NCBI GenBank assembly: GCA_914767715.1
Contig: OU612069.1
Location: 14,755,387 to 14,819,386 of the forward strand
DNA from: Membranipora membranacea
Taxonomy: Eukaryota > Bryozoa > Gymnolaemata > Cheilostomatida > Membraniporidae
Reading direction: 5' to 3'
DNA length: 64,000 nt
A program made the translations under genes and the position numbers. Below the pieces are notes generated by a model. The model was not told the origin of the DNA. It worked only from the letters and a program-made list of their open reading frames with translations, and ran no database searches. Shown piece after piece: positions 37,035-48,582 of this stretch (the first letter of the stretch is position 1; each line of letters begins with the position of its first letter).

Positions 37035-38799
37035 CTTTGGCCATGGACGTAAGCTTGCCTTATCTATATGTTAAATAACAATAAAACAGTAAAATCAGAA
37101 GCTACAAAAATGAATCTTTGAGCTTAGACCAATCGTTAGAAGGATAGTAGGCCTATTGCATTTTATTTTCATCATAAACAGCATAGGAAAATATGGTGAA
37201 AATTATGTTTATAGTTTGGAGAATGAATTGACTAGCTATACCCAAAATATGCAAAGTTACCTTGAACTTAATTTTCTTGTGGTTTCTGGTAATCACCGGT
37301 CAAGGCAGAAAATTCCTGTTGTGCAACAGCCAAATTTTATTTTTAGGGGAGGTCTTTAAATTTGAGGTCTGAGGAGAGAATAAATTCAACTGATTCAAGG
37401 TTATATGCCTAGGCAACTGCTACCTAATAAAGGCACCTACCAAAAGTTCACTACTCAATCAAGTATTGACTCAATTAAGTATACAGTTATTATGCAGATA
37501 AAAGCTGAGTATATGCCAGTGTGGTATGATCTGTATGAACTTAACTACATGTAGGTTTATACAGGCACTATATATTTGGAGATCTCAATCAAAACCGTCT
37601 TTGTAGGTCAATTTCTAATTTTATTACTTTGTAATTGTATGACTTGAAATTGATCAGGATTAATAATCATTTTTTATCATGGAATGCACCCTTGAAATCG
37701 CTCAGACATATAACTCTAGGTGACTCACATTCGCCTACAGCTTTAAACCTTCTGAATCTGCATAATATTTCTTTTTGTTTTCTGTACCTGTTTGAGTATA
37801 GCAAATGCAATTTAAACTTAGTTTGCAATAAAACAAAAATTCCAAAATTATCTGTAGAAACGCTTTTGCTTGACTCGGCTGATAAAACGGAAGTAAATAT
37901 GATTGGATTATAGTCTAGTATCTAAATGGTGATTGGGCAATGATTATTAAGGCTTCAGTATTAGGAGTTGTTTACTCAACAATGAAGTGTATATAACTCA
38001 AAATTGGCTTTGTTATTTCTACATTCTGAGGTAAAATCTGCATTGCGTAGCGTTTGTTTGCATAATCAAACCAAGATTTCAGGTAACTAGCATGGGTTTG
38101 ATCAATAAAGATCTGACAACAAGAACCGTATTTTGAGTTTCTTCTTAACTTTTTGTATAGCCAAAACATATTATTCTAAACTACTTTACATTTCAACAAG
38201 CAAGCAGACCCTAGTGAGTACAGTGCAGTTATAACCAAAACTCCACTGTAACTCAAACATGTTTGACTCTACTCTATGTCATTAGTGTCTCATAAATTCT
38301 CATGTTGAGGTATTTTATAAAGCTTATTGACAAAACAGTGCATAAAATACCGAAAATTTGGTGCAATCTTTTAAACACCGGTTCGATTTGTAATTTCTAA
38401 TATCATAACAGCGTACATTATGATAAAAATCTACTAGAAACTTATGGTGTTTCATGTGATCGAGTTAAGTGCATGAACTCGTTGCCTTCTAATGGCCTCC
38501 TTGGCTGCAACATATAATAGTACAATGTACGATGTCCACTATGTTGTATCCTGAGAACACCCAGCTGACACTGTGAGCTGTTATCAGCTTCATAATATTA
38601 GGTACTCAATTCATGCTAAGGCAACATAGTTATTATCACTAACAATATTCGCCCAAGGTCATAGAAGACCTTTACCAACCAATCACGCAATTCTTGCAAA
38701 AGGCAGTCATTGCCTTGTAAGCAAATGTACCCAGTCTTTAGCTATTAGTCTGGAGCTACATATCATCCAGGCAACTTGTTTACAAAGTTATCACTATTG
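37035..38799. other. Divergent intergenic region
   Basis: This stretch separates the WDR44 start codon (minus, 37034) from the first lectin start codon (plus, 38800), so it should hold both promoters. The WDR44 start has A at -3. I see no convincing exons or clear core promoter motifs. Confidence 0.5.
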
Positions 38800-41700
38800 A
38801 TGATGGGATTTTTGACAGAAGGAAACATCAGGGTATTATCTGCCTTGATCTTCTTATGTTTTCTGCTCGTTATCTCTCTATTTCTCCTGGGAGGTTATGG
38901 CTGGGTCAGCTTCACTGAGCAAATTGAAAAGTTATCGAGAGAAAACAGAGAATTGAAAACGACGATGGAATCTTCTCAAAGGGTGAGTGCTTCATGAAGT
39001 CACATACTCCAATGGCATTAAACTCTACAGCAATATACATTACATCTTTCGACGATCGATCGCTTGGTAAATACTGTTGATGTTCGATATTGACCTAAAA
39101 ATCTTTACTACCTTTTCTTCATAAGTTGTTTAATATGGTGGTAGTGCTCATGGCCATGAGTGATGTGATGTGAGGTGCTGAAGCACACGGCCAGCCCTTG
39201 AAAGCGTTTTGGATGGCGATCGCGGCCTGATCGCCCCCTTAACGACCGCCTACGGCCGCGATCGCCATCCCGAATGCTTTTAAGGGCTAGCTGTGCTGAA
39301 GCATGTTGATAATTATCAATATTTTTTTGTTTATAGGTGATTGAAAACCATGTGAGGAAGTTTACAGCAGTAAAGCGAGTAAAAGCAAGCAAAAGATGTT
39401 TGATGCTAGCCCACCCTCTGAAACAACCTGAATTGAATGTACTCAAAAGTTTAGAGCAAAGATTGGATATTATTGAAGGACAAGTCAATACAACCAATTC
39501 ACAGGTGGAGCATAACCAATTGAGAATAGGCAAACTGGAGCTTGACATAAAGTTGATGTTGACGAATGAATCACAATGCCAAGACAAGATGGATGGTCTC
39601 CAAGTAGACATTAATTTGCTTCAAAAGGAGACAGTCACTCTTCAGGTTCGGCTCGACAAAATTGAATCAGATGCAGCATCATCACACAAGAAACTGCATG
39701 AGAGAATCGATTCTGTTGTACAGGATATCCTTGCGCTGAAACAAAAAGATCAAAGCTTTGATGGTGCTGTTTCTGTTGTCAAGAAAAAGCTAGCGAAAAT
39801 ATTTCCGACAGGTATGTTTGAAGTTAGCCTGTCTTGACTGGCTTTGTTCATTGGGTGGGGTGGAGCTTTATTCCCCAAGCCACCAAACAAAGCTTGTCAA
39901 GACAGGCAAGTCTACATTAGACTCTGACCTGAGGGTTATTAGAAAAAAGCTGAGGGCAAACAAAGCTGGTCTCAAATCTGAATAAAAGGTCAGCACAAAT
40001 TGAGTGGATAACTTTCCTCTTACCTTGTAAGAGGTACCATGTGTTGTTATTTTGATTCACCTAGCAACGAAACCAAAAACTAGTCATAGCCAAGGAAAGT
40101 AAGAAGTCCTACAAACACATGTAGTATTTCTAACCATCAAGGCATTCAAAATTATTTCCGAGCCATTTTTGATCTCTTGGAAATGCGGAAGGTATATAAC
40201 CAGGTAATTTTGATTATGGCACAGTGTTCAACCAGAAGAAACCAAATACTGCCAAAGCTGATCGATTCAAGCTATGTCTTTTTGTGTTTTATTTTCTCTT
40301 AAAAAATAAGAAGAACGATTACTTGGGTATTTCAGGGCGTGTGTGCTAGAATTGAGCATGTTCTCGAATGATTTTAAGAAAATGTATGAAGTATGTATGT
40401 ATGTATGTATGTATGTATGTATGTATGTATGTATGTATGTATGTATGTATGTATGTATGTATGTATGTATGTATGTATGTATGTATGTATGTATGTATGT
40501 ATGTATGTATGTATGTATGTATGTATGTATGTATGTATGTATGTATGTATGTATGTATGTATGTATGTATGTATGTATGTATGTATGTATGTATGTATGT
40601 ATGTATGTATGTATGTATGTATGTATGTATGTATGTATGTATGTATGTATGTATGTATGTATGTATGTATGTATGTATGTATGTATGTATGTATGTATGT
40701 ATGTATGTATGTATGTATGTATGTATGTATGTATGTATGTATGTATGTATGTATGTATGTGTGGACTATAGCCATTGTAAATCCCTGCCTAATACCATCA
40801 TTATTTTTATCTCAATAATATAGCAAAAACAACATGTAGAAACCCAAGCGCCCGTTACAATCCCTTCTCAGGCACATGTATCAGACAAGTGGCCATAGAG
40901 AAGAGTTGGCATGATGCTGATCGTACTTGTAAGCTATCAGGAGAGAGACTTGTTACTGTGGGCTCTACAGACACTGCCTTCTGGCTCAGACAACAGTTCC
41001 TTGCTGGTGGTGAGTCTTTGAGTTCTTCTCTTATCCATGCCCATGTGCCCAGATCTTTGAGTCTGAGATGAATTGGATTGGCGGAATGAGTGGGATGGGC
41101 AGAATGGGTGTGATGGGTGGGATAGGCGGAATGGGTGGGATGGGCGGAATGGGTGGGTTGGGCGGAATGGGTTGGATGGGCGGAATGGGTGGGATGGGCG
41201 AAATGAGTGGGATGGGCGGAATGAGTGGGATGGGCAGAATGGGTGGGATGGGCGGAATGAGTGGGATGGGCAGAATTGGTGTGATGGGTGGGATTGGCGG
41301 AATGAGTGGGATGGGCAGAATGGGTGTTTGGTGGGATAGGCGGAATGGGTGGGATGGGCGGAATGGGTGGGATGGGTTTGAGTCCCACTGGGGGAGCTTT
41401 CAACGGTTCATTTTCCAGCCTCCAGCATCCTCTGGTGTATACCTCTCCCATACACAAGGGCCAAGATCTTGGATTGTAATGTAAGCCGAGTTATTGGCTG
41501 CAAATTGCTGTCAGGTGGGGAGAAGCCTGGTCTTTGGTTTTGAGGAAATCAGTATTACTAGGCCTCGCCTCTTTTCTACCTAAAGGCAAATCAAAGCTGA
41601 CACCTGGTCTAGAGTTTAGTATCCCTCATAAGTTGTGAGTTGAACTTTTTTGAAATCCCGAATTCGCCAGACAGTTATTAGAGTCACCATAACAGCACCA

Positions 41701-42148
41701 AAAAAATCCTAAATAGGCTTATTGAGACATAGAGTCATGTTACTACCCAGATCTGCGGTCCAATCTTCCTGATCATTTGCGAGCTAAATAACACTGCAAT
41801 TGTACGCAATCTTACGAAACCAGATTATACTCCTTGATTCGCAAAATATCAAGTTTTGACAGGAAATTTGTACTGAATTAAATTAATTTGTCTTCACTAT
41901 CTGTTTCTGTTCCAGGCTGGTCTGGATCAGTTTGGACGGCTGGGAAGAAGGAAGGGTGGCAATGGCGATGGAGTGGTAGCTTGGACAGCGATGCGCCAAT
42001 ACAAATAGGTTTTTGGGGTGCAAGTGAACCAAGTGGTAACGGCGATTGTATGCTCCTCACCACTGCACAAATATCCCACCAGTACTACTGGGACGATGAA
42101 AATTGTAATCTGAACCTCCGATTCCTCTGTGAGAAAAAGGAGGATTAA
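38800..42148 (+). CDS. Type II membrane C-type lectin, gene 1 of tandem pair
   Basis: Four exons: 38800-38982, 39337-39811, 40824-41009, 41916-42148 (phases 0, 1, 1; 358 residues). The start is the ATG-ATG pair at 38800. The protein has a short cytoplasmic N terminus, a membrane span at about 13-33 (VLSALIFLCFLLVISLFLL), a long heptad-like stalk (about 36-215) and a C-terminal C-type lectin domain (about 220-358). The lectin domain shows C-RNPSARYNPFSGTC, WHDADRTC, FWLRQQF, a WSGSVWTAG segment in the WIGL position, GASEPSGNGDC and YYWDDENC ending RFLCEKKED. The usual Ca-binding EPN or QPD is EPS here, while W-D-D replaces the WND motif, so sugar preference cannot be read off. AATAAA lies at 42174-42179. 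Confidence 0.92.
39175..39305. repeat. GC-rich hairpin element in lectin intron 1
   Basis: GGATGGCGATCGCGGCC (39211-39227) and GGCCGCGATCGCCATCC (39254-39270) are perfect inverted repeats, and the stem continues outward with GGCCAGCCCTTGAAAGC against GCTTTTAAGGGCTAGC. The loop is about 26 bp. The base composition is far richer in GC than the surroundings. Confidence 0.8.
39826..39907. repeat. Short hairpin in lectin intron 2
   Basis: GCCTGTCTTGACTGGCTTTG pairs with CAAAGCTTGTCAAGACAGGC. It is a compact foldback about 80 bp long. Confidence 0.7.
40391..40760 (+). repeat. Pure ATGT tetranucleotide microsatellite, about 92 units
   Basis: A 370-bp run of uninterrupted GTAT units lies in the second intron of lectin gene 1, just upstream of the acceptor at 40823. 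It is open in several frames (repeating MYVC or YIHT), which is an artefact of the 4-base period. Perfect purity suggests recent expansion. Confidence 0.98.
41070..41385 (+). repeat. G-rich minisatellite (9/18-bp unit)
   Basis: Repeats of GGAATGGGTGGGATGGGC and variants fill most of the first part of lectin intron 3. The unit is two 9-mers of the type GGNATGGGN, so the plus strand is very G-rich and could form G-quadruplexes. The open frames (Gly-Met or Pro-Ile/His repeats) are artefacts. Confidence 0.92.
41383..41465 (+). mobile_element. tRNA-derived SINE fragment, plus orientation
   Basis: GTTTGAGTCCCACTGGGGGA followed by CATCCTCTGGTGTATACCTC matches the reverse complement of 43430-43500. 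The B-box-like GTTTGAGTCC marks the tRNA-derived part. It directly follows the minisatellite, which may have grown from the SINE interior. Confidence 0.6.
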
Positions 42149-42179
42149 TCAACATACATACTTTCATGCAGTCAATAAA

Positions 42180-42782
42180 CAGTCTCTATCTAAATTCAGA
42201 ACAACATTTAACTTGTTGAAGAAGCTTTCTCAGATTGAAAGTATGCTCGATTTTCAATGAAAAAATACCGAAATAAATACTTATCATGGTAAGCTTTTAA
42301 ACTTTACAGATCATATTCTTGGAAATCGTTTGATGTGATTGGACACATTCTGCCAACAATTTAATGGTGTTTGTAATATGCAACACTGGAAGCACGGTAG
42401 CGTTAACACCGTGCACAACCCAAGGGAGAGAATGTTAGTCAAATGGCAGAAGTGTGAGAGGTGGCTCAGTTATTTCGTTTCGGGTTCAAGTTTTGTTATT
42501 GGACCCAATATACATTACTCAATTTCTGAGTCAGAATATTCATTTGGTACCTATATCTGGGAACTTCCAGCTGTCCGCGCAAACTATTATCAATGATGAA
42601 ACTAATTTTAGAATGGCCTTAAGAGTTACTTTTCCCAGTGTTTAAGAGGTCATGATCCAATCAAAATGAATTTGTTGGCAGATGACCAATCATGTCAGAG
42701 CTTCACACACACTAAGGCTTTGATCGTAACTTTGAGTGAACATATCAATACCATCCCTTGACAGAGACACATTGTGTAGAAG
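42180..42782. other. Spacer between the two lectin genes
   Basis: This stretch runs from the polyadenylation signal of lectin 1 to the start of lectin 2. It has a possible degraded tRNA-like segment at about 42450-42495 (GAGGTGGCTCAG, GGGTTCAAG). I see no exon. It must contain the lectin 2 promoter unless the two genes are co-transcribed. Confidence 0.4.
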
Positions 42783-45542
42783 ATGGGGTTTTTAGTAGAA
42801 GGAGGAAGCAAAGTTTTCACTGCCTCATCTGTGCTGAGTTTCTTGCTATTTGTGATCCTATTCTCCCTGTTCGGTTATGGTTGGATTCATTTCACAGGAA
42901 AAATTGATCACTTGACCAATGAAAATATAGACTTGAAAATCGCTGTTGACACTCTGCAAAAGGTGAGTGATTTTTCAGCGTTACCGTAGAAACAACTTGG
43001 TCTTTCAATTAGAATGTGCGAAGTTTTTGAAAAGGAAATTATCATTGTCACTTTGCGTAAAATCATCGCTTATTTGGTCTGTCAATAATGCAAACTTGCT
43101 CCAAAATCACTCATTCAGTCAGAATGCATAGAGGTCTATCAATGAATGAAAGATTAGAGAGCAATTTTGGCTGTTTATCATTGAGAGGCCCCAAGGAAGA
43201 CAGTGTTGCAGTTGTTGTTGCTAGAATAAACAAGAAATAGGTACAAAGTACAGGGGTCAGATTCATAAAAGCTTTTCTCCAGTATTTAAATGCCAACGCA
43301 CTGATCTCCTACGGAAATTGGTTCTGAAATGCTTGAATAGTCCGAACTTTAATTTTGGTGCTGTTTGGAAGGTAACGTTATATTCATACTTATCTGACAC
43401 TCCAACAAGCTACATTCTTGATTTGGCCAAAGAGGTATACACCAGAGGGTGTTTGGGGCCGCAGCAATCAACCATGAAAGCTCCCCCAGTGGGACTCGAA
43501 CTCCTGCGGCACTAATCGCCTGGTAGTGAAAAGCCTACAGAACAAACGTTCTGCCAACAGTACATTATGCGTCAGCATTCTGGTTCAACTTTATGACACA
43601 TAAATGTAAGAAAGACCTCGAAGAGGTAAAGCGACTTGCGCTTAAAATAATATACCCCGAGCTCGATAGCTACAAGCAAGCAGCCTCGATCAAAACAATT
43701 GTAGATGATCTTGATATGAAGTGTGTATTATATTGCCAAAGAACTAGTCATCTACATAAAAAATTTTTATACCTAAAACAGAATCAGTTCATAACCGACA
43801 GAAAGAAAATAATAATGTTAAAGTGATGAAGTACCGAACTGCTTAAGCTGGACACAGCCTCTTCATCAAATATTGCCAATGTATTTATTAAACTGATTTT
43901 TAGCCGGACCGGTCTCTTTTATAATTATGATAATTTTGTGACTTACTATGATAACTATTACTGTGAAACTGCACTATTTATTGAATTTCCTTACTGTCAG
44001 ATCTAATTTATACTACATTCAATTGTACCTCGATCGACAAATTAAAGTAATCACAAACAAACATAACAAGTTGGTAAACATACAAACCCTCAATTTTGTG
44101 ACTATGATTTATTTTTCAGGAGATTAGAGTTCATGCGAGAAATTCTGATGTCATGAAGCCTTTGAGAGTCAGCAAGAGATGTATGATGTTGGCCAACACG
44201 CTGAATTTCAATCAACCTTTGTCTAAAAATACTACTACAGCTTTTGAGCAAAGATTTGATGCAATTGAGGCCGTTATCAACTCAACCATCATTCAGAGTA
44301 AAAAAACTAGAAACAAAGCGGACGGTAATGGTCAAGCAATCATCTCTTTGTCAACAAAAAATGCATTGTGCTGCAAGAGGATCGATGAAATCAATGCACA
44401 CATCCAACCACTGCAAAAGGAAACAGCAGCCCTTGAGAAGCGCATCAATGAAGTTAGCTCAGCTGTCTCATCAACAAATAAAAGTAAGCTGACTGGATAA
44501 TAGATCCGCTGTTTGAGACGTGATGTCATCAAAACAAAGAGATTTGAACGAAGAAAGTACGCTTTTAAGCAATTAATATCATTTAATGCATCAGATTTAA
44601 TTCAGATAGATTTGGTTGTACCATGGGTCATTTTCGTTACCTGGGCGACACTTTTTAGGGGTTCGGGCATTCAGTTCCTAAGACCAAAAAGCTCAATTTT
44701 AATCTGAAAAATTAACTCAGTCTATGCCCATGATTTTATATTTATTTTTATTTGGTGCAGCAAAGACAAAGTGTAAGGATCCCAACTATCGATACAATCC
44801 CTTCTCAGGTAAATGTGTCAGACTTGAGAAAAAATTATATAAATGGGCTGAAGCTGATTCGCATTGCAAGAGCAAAGGAGAGACACTGGTTACTGTTGAC
44901 TCCTCAGAAAGCGCTTTCTGGATACGACATCAGTTCATAGCTGTCGGTGAGTGGAATATGTCAGAACGTTAAATCAATCCTGGCTAGCCAATGGGTTGAT
45001 TGGCTGTTTGGTGGACAATAGAGCCAATGCCAAGTCACTGAATGCATGCACCTTTGTATATATAGTGAAAGTGAAATTGAATTACATAAATGATCACTAT
45101 TTATCAATAGGTTCTGCCAGGAAATTGACATCTGACCTGCCATTCGCTCAAACCGTCCAATTAGCCAAAACATTATGAATTTTGACAATCCTTGATTTTG
45201 ACTAAGCTCGACAAGAGATTGTCCACAGAATTATGCATATTTACATGGTAAAACAGCAAAAATGTCTGATTCAAACTTACTTATATATTTGATGTATCAG
45301 GTTGGATCGGGTCGAGATGGGATATAGACAAAGCGTGGACAGCAGGTAAAAAAGTGAACAGGAAATGGAAGTGGTACGGAAGCTCTGACAATAATTCTCT
45401 CATCACTATAGGATTCTGGGGTTTAACTGAACCTAGTGGTAACGGTGAGTGTGTGGCCATTACTAGGTCCACCAATTATTACTGGGATGATGACAATTGT
45501 GAAGCTGAAATGATGTCCCTCTGTGAGAAAAAGGAGACATAA
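42783..45542 (+). CDS. Type II membrane C-type lectin, gene 2 of tandem pair
   Basis: Four exons with the same phases as gene 1: 42783-42962, 44120-44483, 44761-44946, 45301-45542 (323 residues). It starts MGFLVEGG, parallel to MGFLTEGN in gene 1. The membrane span is at about 12-31, the stalk is shorter (exon 2 is 364 bp against 475), and the lectin domain (about 182-323) has YRYNPFSGKC, WAEADSHC, FWIRHQF, GLTEPSGNGEC, YYWDDDNC and ends LCEKKET. Exon 3 is 186 bp in both genes. EPS and W-D-D are again present, so both copies share the altered calcium-site motif. AATAAA is at 45642-45647. The pair arose by tandem duplication. Confidence 0.92.
43430..43560 (-). mobile_element. tRNA-derived SINE fragment, minus orientation
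   Basis: Read on the minus strand the segment has GGAGTTCGAGTCCCACTGG, a strong B-box match, and continues into the CTCTGGTGTATACC tail that also occurs at 41383-41465. It lies in intron 1 of lectin gene 2. Confidence 0.6.
43590..43826 (+). mobile_element. LINE ORF2 C-terminal remnant
   Basis: The reading frame has EEVKRLALKIIYPELDSYKQ followed by LDMKCVLYCQRTSHLHKK. This resembles the end of Jockey- or CR1-type reverse-transcriptase proteins (RLQ-RALRIIYP type). It is a short 5'-truncated copy in intron 1 of lectin gene 2, with no promoter or intact gene. Confidence 0.6.
44985..45178. repeat. CCAAT-type inverted-repeat element, clearest copy
   Basis: The left arm has GATTGGCTGTTTGGTGG and AGAGCCAATGCCAAGTCAC. 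The right arm has GACCTGCCATTCGCTC and AAACCGTCCAATTAGCC, which are roughly complementary. The element sits in intron 3 of lectin gene 2 and matches 36760-36945 and the partial copies at 8515 and 15215. Confidence 0.5.
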
Positions 45543-45647
45543 TGGATATTTTATCAATATAAGAAGATAGGGGTTCCAGAGCAATGGTATAGTTTTTGCG
45601 TTGTATTTTCAGACTCTCCGTATTTACTTATCTTATTTGATAATAAA

Positions 45648-46752
45648 ACTCAATCAATCATCAAAGTTATTTTGCTTTACCCAATTTTGTTTTACCAATA
45701 ATAATCGGAGTTTTTGCTCCTTGATTCATGAGAAAACAACTCACTGGTAATTCTCTATTTCAAAAAGAGAGTGTGGGCAAGGGGCATGTACAAAACAGAT
45801 ATCAGGTCACTGTGCTATTAACAGGAACTGTGAAAGGATGTTTATACAAAGTCCTCTAACGGTGAAAATACCAATAATGTTCAAAGTAACCTGGCGTATT
45901 CAATCTAACCGCTGTCAGACAAGTATAAAATATAGCTTGCCAGGGTAAATACTTCAACTTCTGTGCATTATGAGCTTTTGTGTGATAGAGTGTCAATATT
46001 GACGGTTCAAGGTAAACTGTGATATTCTGAGCTGTAGTAATAGGGTGATGAGAATTGGATTTCATTTATTTCATTTAAGTTTTTCGTTCGAAAACATACT
46101 TAGGATGCATACCACTTCATATCAACAGATGTTGTTGCTAATACCTTTTATTGTTATATACCTGCCTGTGTCTGAGGGGGTAAAAGTCTAATGTGCCATG
46201 GCTACTTCTGCTACCTCTTGGTTTCTTTTCATAAACTCATGCCAACCATGCCCCCCCCCCACTCATTGATCAGACTCTATTATTGCTAGAAAGTATATTT
46301 ATTTGATAATCAGTCAACACTGCATTCTGCTCTTTGGTCTCGAAAATCAGTATCACTGTACAGTAAAATATAAGAGTCTGTCTTTGCGTCGTAAGTAAAG
46401 TATCTTTGACCCGTGAATATCATCATACAACTAGATCATTTTCTCTTAAATGAAACATTGACACAGAATCTGTCATATCAACTTCCACTTACGCCAGTAT
46501 TTTGTTTCTCTTTTTAACTTGTCACTATCTGATATTTTCAGTCACTAAAGATATCTATATGATATTTATTTGCTAATTTGTTGCCTGTTTCTATTATATA
46601 TTTTCACAATAATATGATGCCATCGCAAGAGAAATAGTTTACAAGCTTAAGAAAAATAAAAACATAGATAAAAGCACTGAGACAAATTGCAAAGTAATTT
46701 TTGAATACTATGATGGATGAATAATTATCTATTAGATGATACCAGATAGAGC
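45648..46752. other. Convergent 3' spacer
   Basis: This stretch lies between the 3' end of lectin gene 2 (plus) and the stop codon of the fucolectin-like gene (minus). A minus-strand AATAAA (complement of 46565-46570) could end the latter. I see no exons. Confidence 0.4.
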
Positions 46753-48582
46753 TCAATATCCGAACACTTCTACTTCGGCTAAGTGAAACCCTGGAGAGGT
46801 CAAAAGGTCATTCTGGACTTGCACGAACTGACCAGACAATGGATCACTGCAGACAATGTAAGCTGAGGCATCGAGCTGTCCCTCAATATATCCACACAAG
46901 TTTGCTAAGTTTGTGTTGTTTGAGTAGAAAATATTCTCCACAGTGAATGCTACTGTAATCAACAGATTGCGTGCACGATACCATAGACCTAAGAAATGGA
47001 TAGAAAGGTCTTGTTGGCAGCCATGTTTTAAGGTAGAGGAAGAGGGTTGAATGCTGGTTAAATTATGTATTGGTTATTATATTGCTACTTTGTCATTTTT
47101 GTTAGAGATTAATGATAAAAGCACCGAAAGAAAACATCTTCACTATTGTTTGATTTAGTTGAAAAGCACCAGTGTTTTCTTTTAGACATGGTAATAAGAG
47201 CAAGATGCCCATACTTGAGGTGTATATTTTTACTTACTTGGTACATTTCTGTTGATCAGATTCACAGCTTCCACGTGATAACATGCTTGTAAGTCGACTC
47301 TCCACCAAGCACCAAACTCATCATCATGAGCAGTGTGAAAAAGTTGCTTTTGTCTCCGTCGTTTCCTAACCATTCCCTATAGTCTTGTGGATTCTCTTCA
47401 CTGTATATAGTACTCAATATCGCAGGTTTTCCTGAAACAAAATATTATTTCTATGACATCTGTATCATGTTTTAGCAAGCCCGTAGTTTAAAGGTAGGTA
47501 AGGAGGCACGGCCTCCCCTAAAAAGTGGATGAAGAAAGACAGATTTTCGTTAACATCTTAACTTTAAAATGCTTTGGCAGCTTGGGCTTCAGCCCAGACC
47601 AAACTAGAGGAAGCATACGATCCTACAAGAATTCTTCAATCAACTCCACTACCAAGTTCTCTAAACTTCAGACTTGTGTCAGCCACCCTCAGCATACTTC
47701 TGAAGTTGTTTCAAATACCTAAGATTTCTTGAATGATAATAATCAAGAAATTCTAGTCTGTATACTTTATATTGAACCTAGACAGGATGCTGAATGCCGC
47801 TAAAGTGGGGCACTTAAATTGGGGTGACGTTGCAACGTAGAATTGTGTAATTGCAATTATGCTATCGTTGATATGCAGTCCACAGAACAGGTTTCTTGTT
47901 GATAACTCGATCAATTTCAATCGGATTTTCAATATGAAAATTGCCTGACGTTGAGCATTATTTATTGTGATAAATTTGATGATCTTTATTCTTCAACCTT
48001 CTTTTTCGATAAAAATCAACTTCAAAGCTGATCAGGATAAGCTGGTTGATCTATTGGGATTTTAAAACTCAAAATCAGATAGAAATTCGATTGGAGTTAT
48101 CAACAAAACTCTGGTATATGGACTACAAACTATAATACAGTTCAATGTCTTAACGTCATGTACTGTGTCAAAAATATGTTAAAGCATAATTGATGAAAAA
48201 TGTATTTAAAAGTGGTTGTTAACCTACCAAGTGCTAAGTTTGATGTTGGTTGTGACAATCCTTGCTGGTTAAGCTCAGTCGATTTAACAAACACCTCAGT
48301 TGTGTTTTGTCCTTGAACCATAAGCCATGGTTGGTCTTGGTTGATACATATCCTATAAATATTACAGACGCTGTTCTGGAAGTTGAAGGCTTCATGGTTC
48401 CGGTCAAGTTGTATCGACAAAGAGGCACATCGAAGTAGACTTGAGACCTTGAAAGATTCAGCAATCCAGAAGGTCTGATTGCTACCCAAACCCACTTGAT
48501 GGTATCCTACCATAGATGATGCAATAATCAGAGGTTCAAAATAAGCAAGAGATACTTGCAGTATAAATAGCAAAGCAAGCAT
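46753..48582 (-). pseudogene. Secreted PAN-like plus F5/8C (fucolectin-type) protein, frameshifted
   Basis: Three exons: 48582-48228 (starts ATG, signal peptide MLALLFILQVSLA), 47431-47238 and 46988-46753. Exon 1 carries a PAN/apple-like segment (CASLSIQLD, AFNFQNSVC) and ends SNLALG, which joins KPAILSTIYS, a typical start of a fucolectin-related F5/8C domain. Exon 2 continues NDGDKSN, then the frame breaks at a run of five T (about 47339-47343), and another frame gives HTAHDDEFGAWWRVDLQAC. Exon 3 has CGYIEG, CSDPLSGQFVQV and ends LAEVEVFGY. With phase-1 borders exon 2 should be a multiple of 3, but it is 194 bp. Either the gene is a recent pseudogene or the assembly has an indel here. If intact it would be a secreted sugar-binding protein. 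Confidence 0.75.

Noticed and set aside
40343-40823. Long overlapping frames of MYVC, CMYV or YIHT repeats on both strands
   Set aside because: They result from the pure 4-bp ATGT repeat, which repeats every 12 bases in each frame, and lie inside a lectin intron.
40855-41484. Pro-Ile/His-rich and Gly-Met-rich frames over 41070-41390
   Set aside because: They are translations of an intronic G-rich minisatellite with a 9/18-bp unit; one also reads antisense through a lectin exon.
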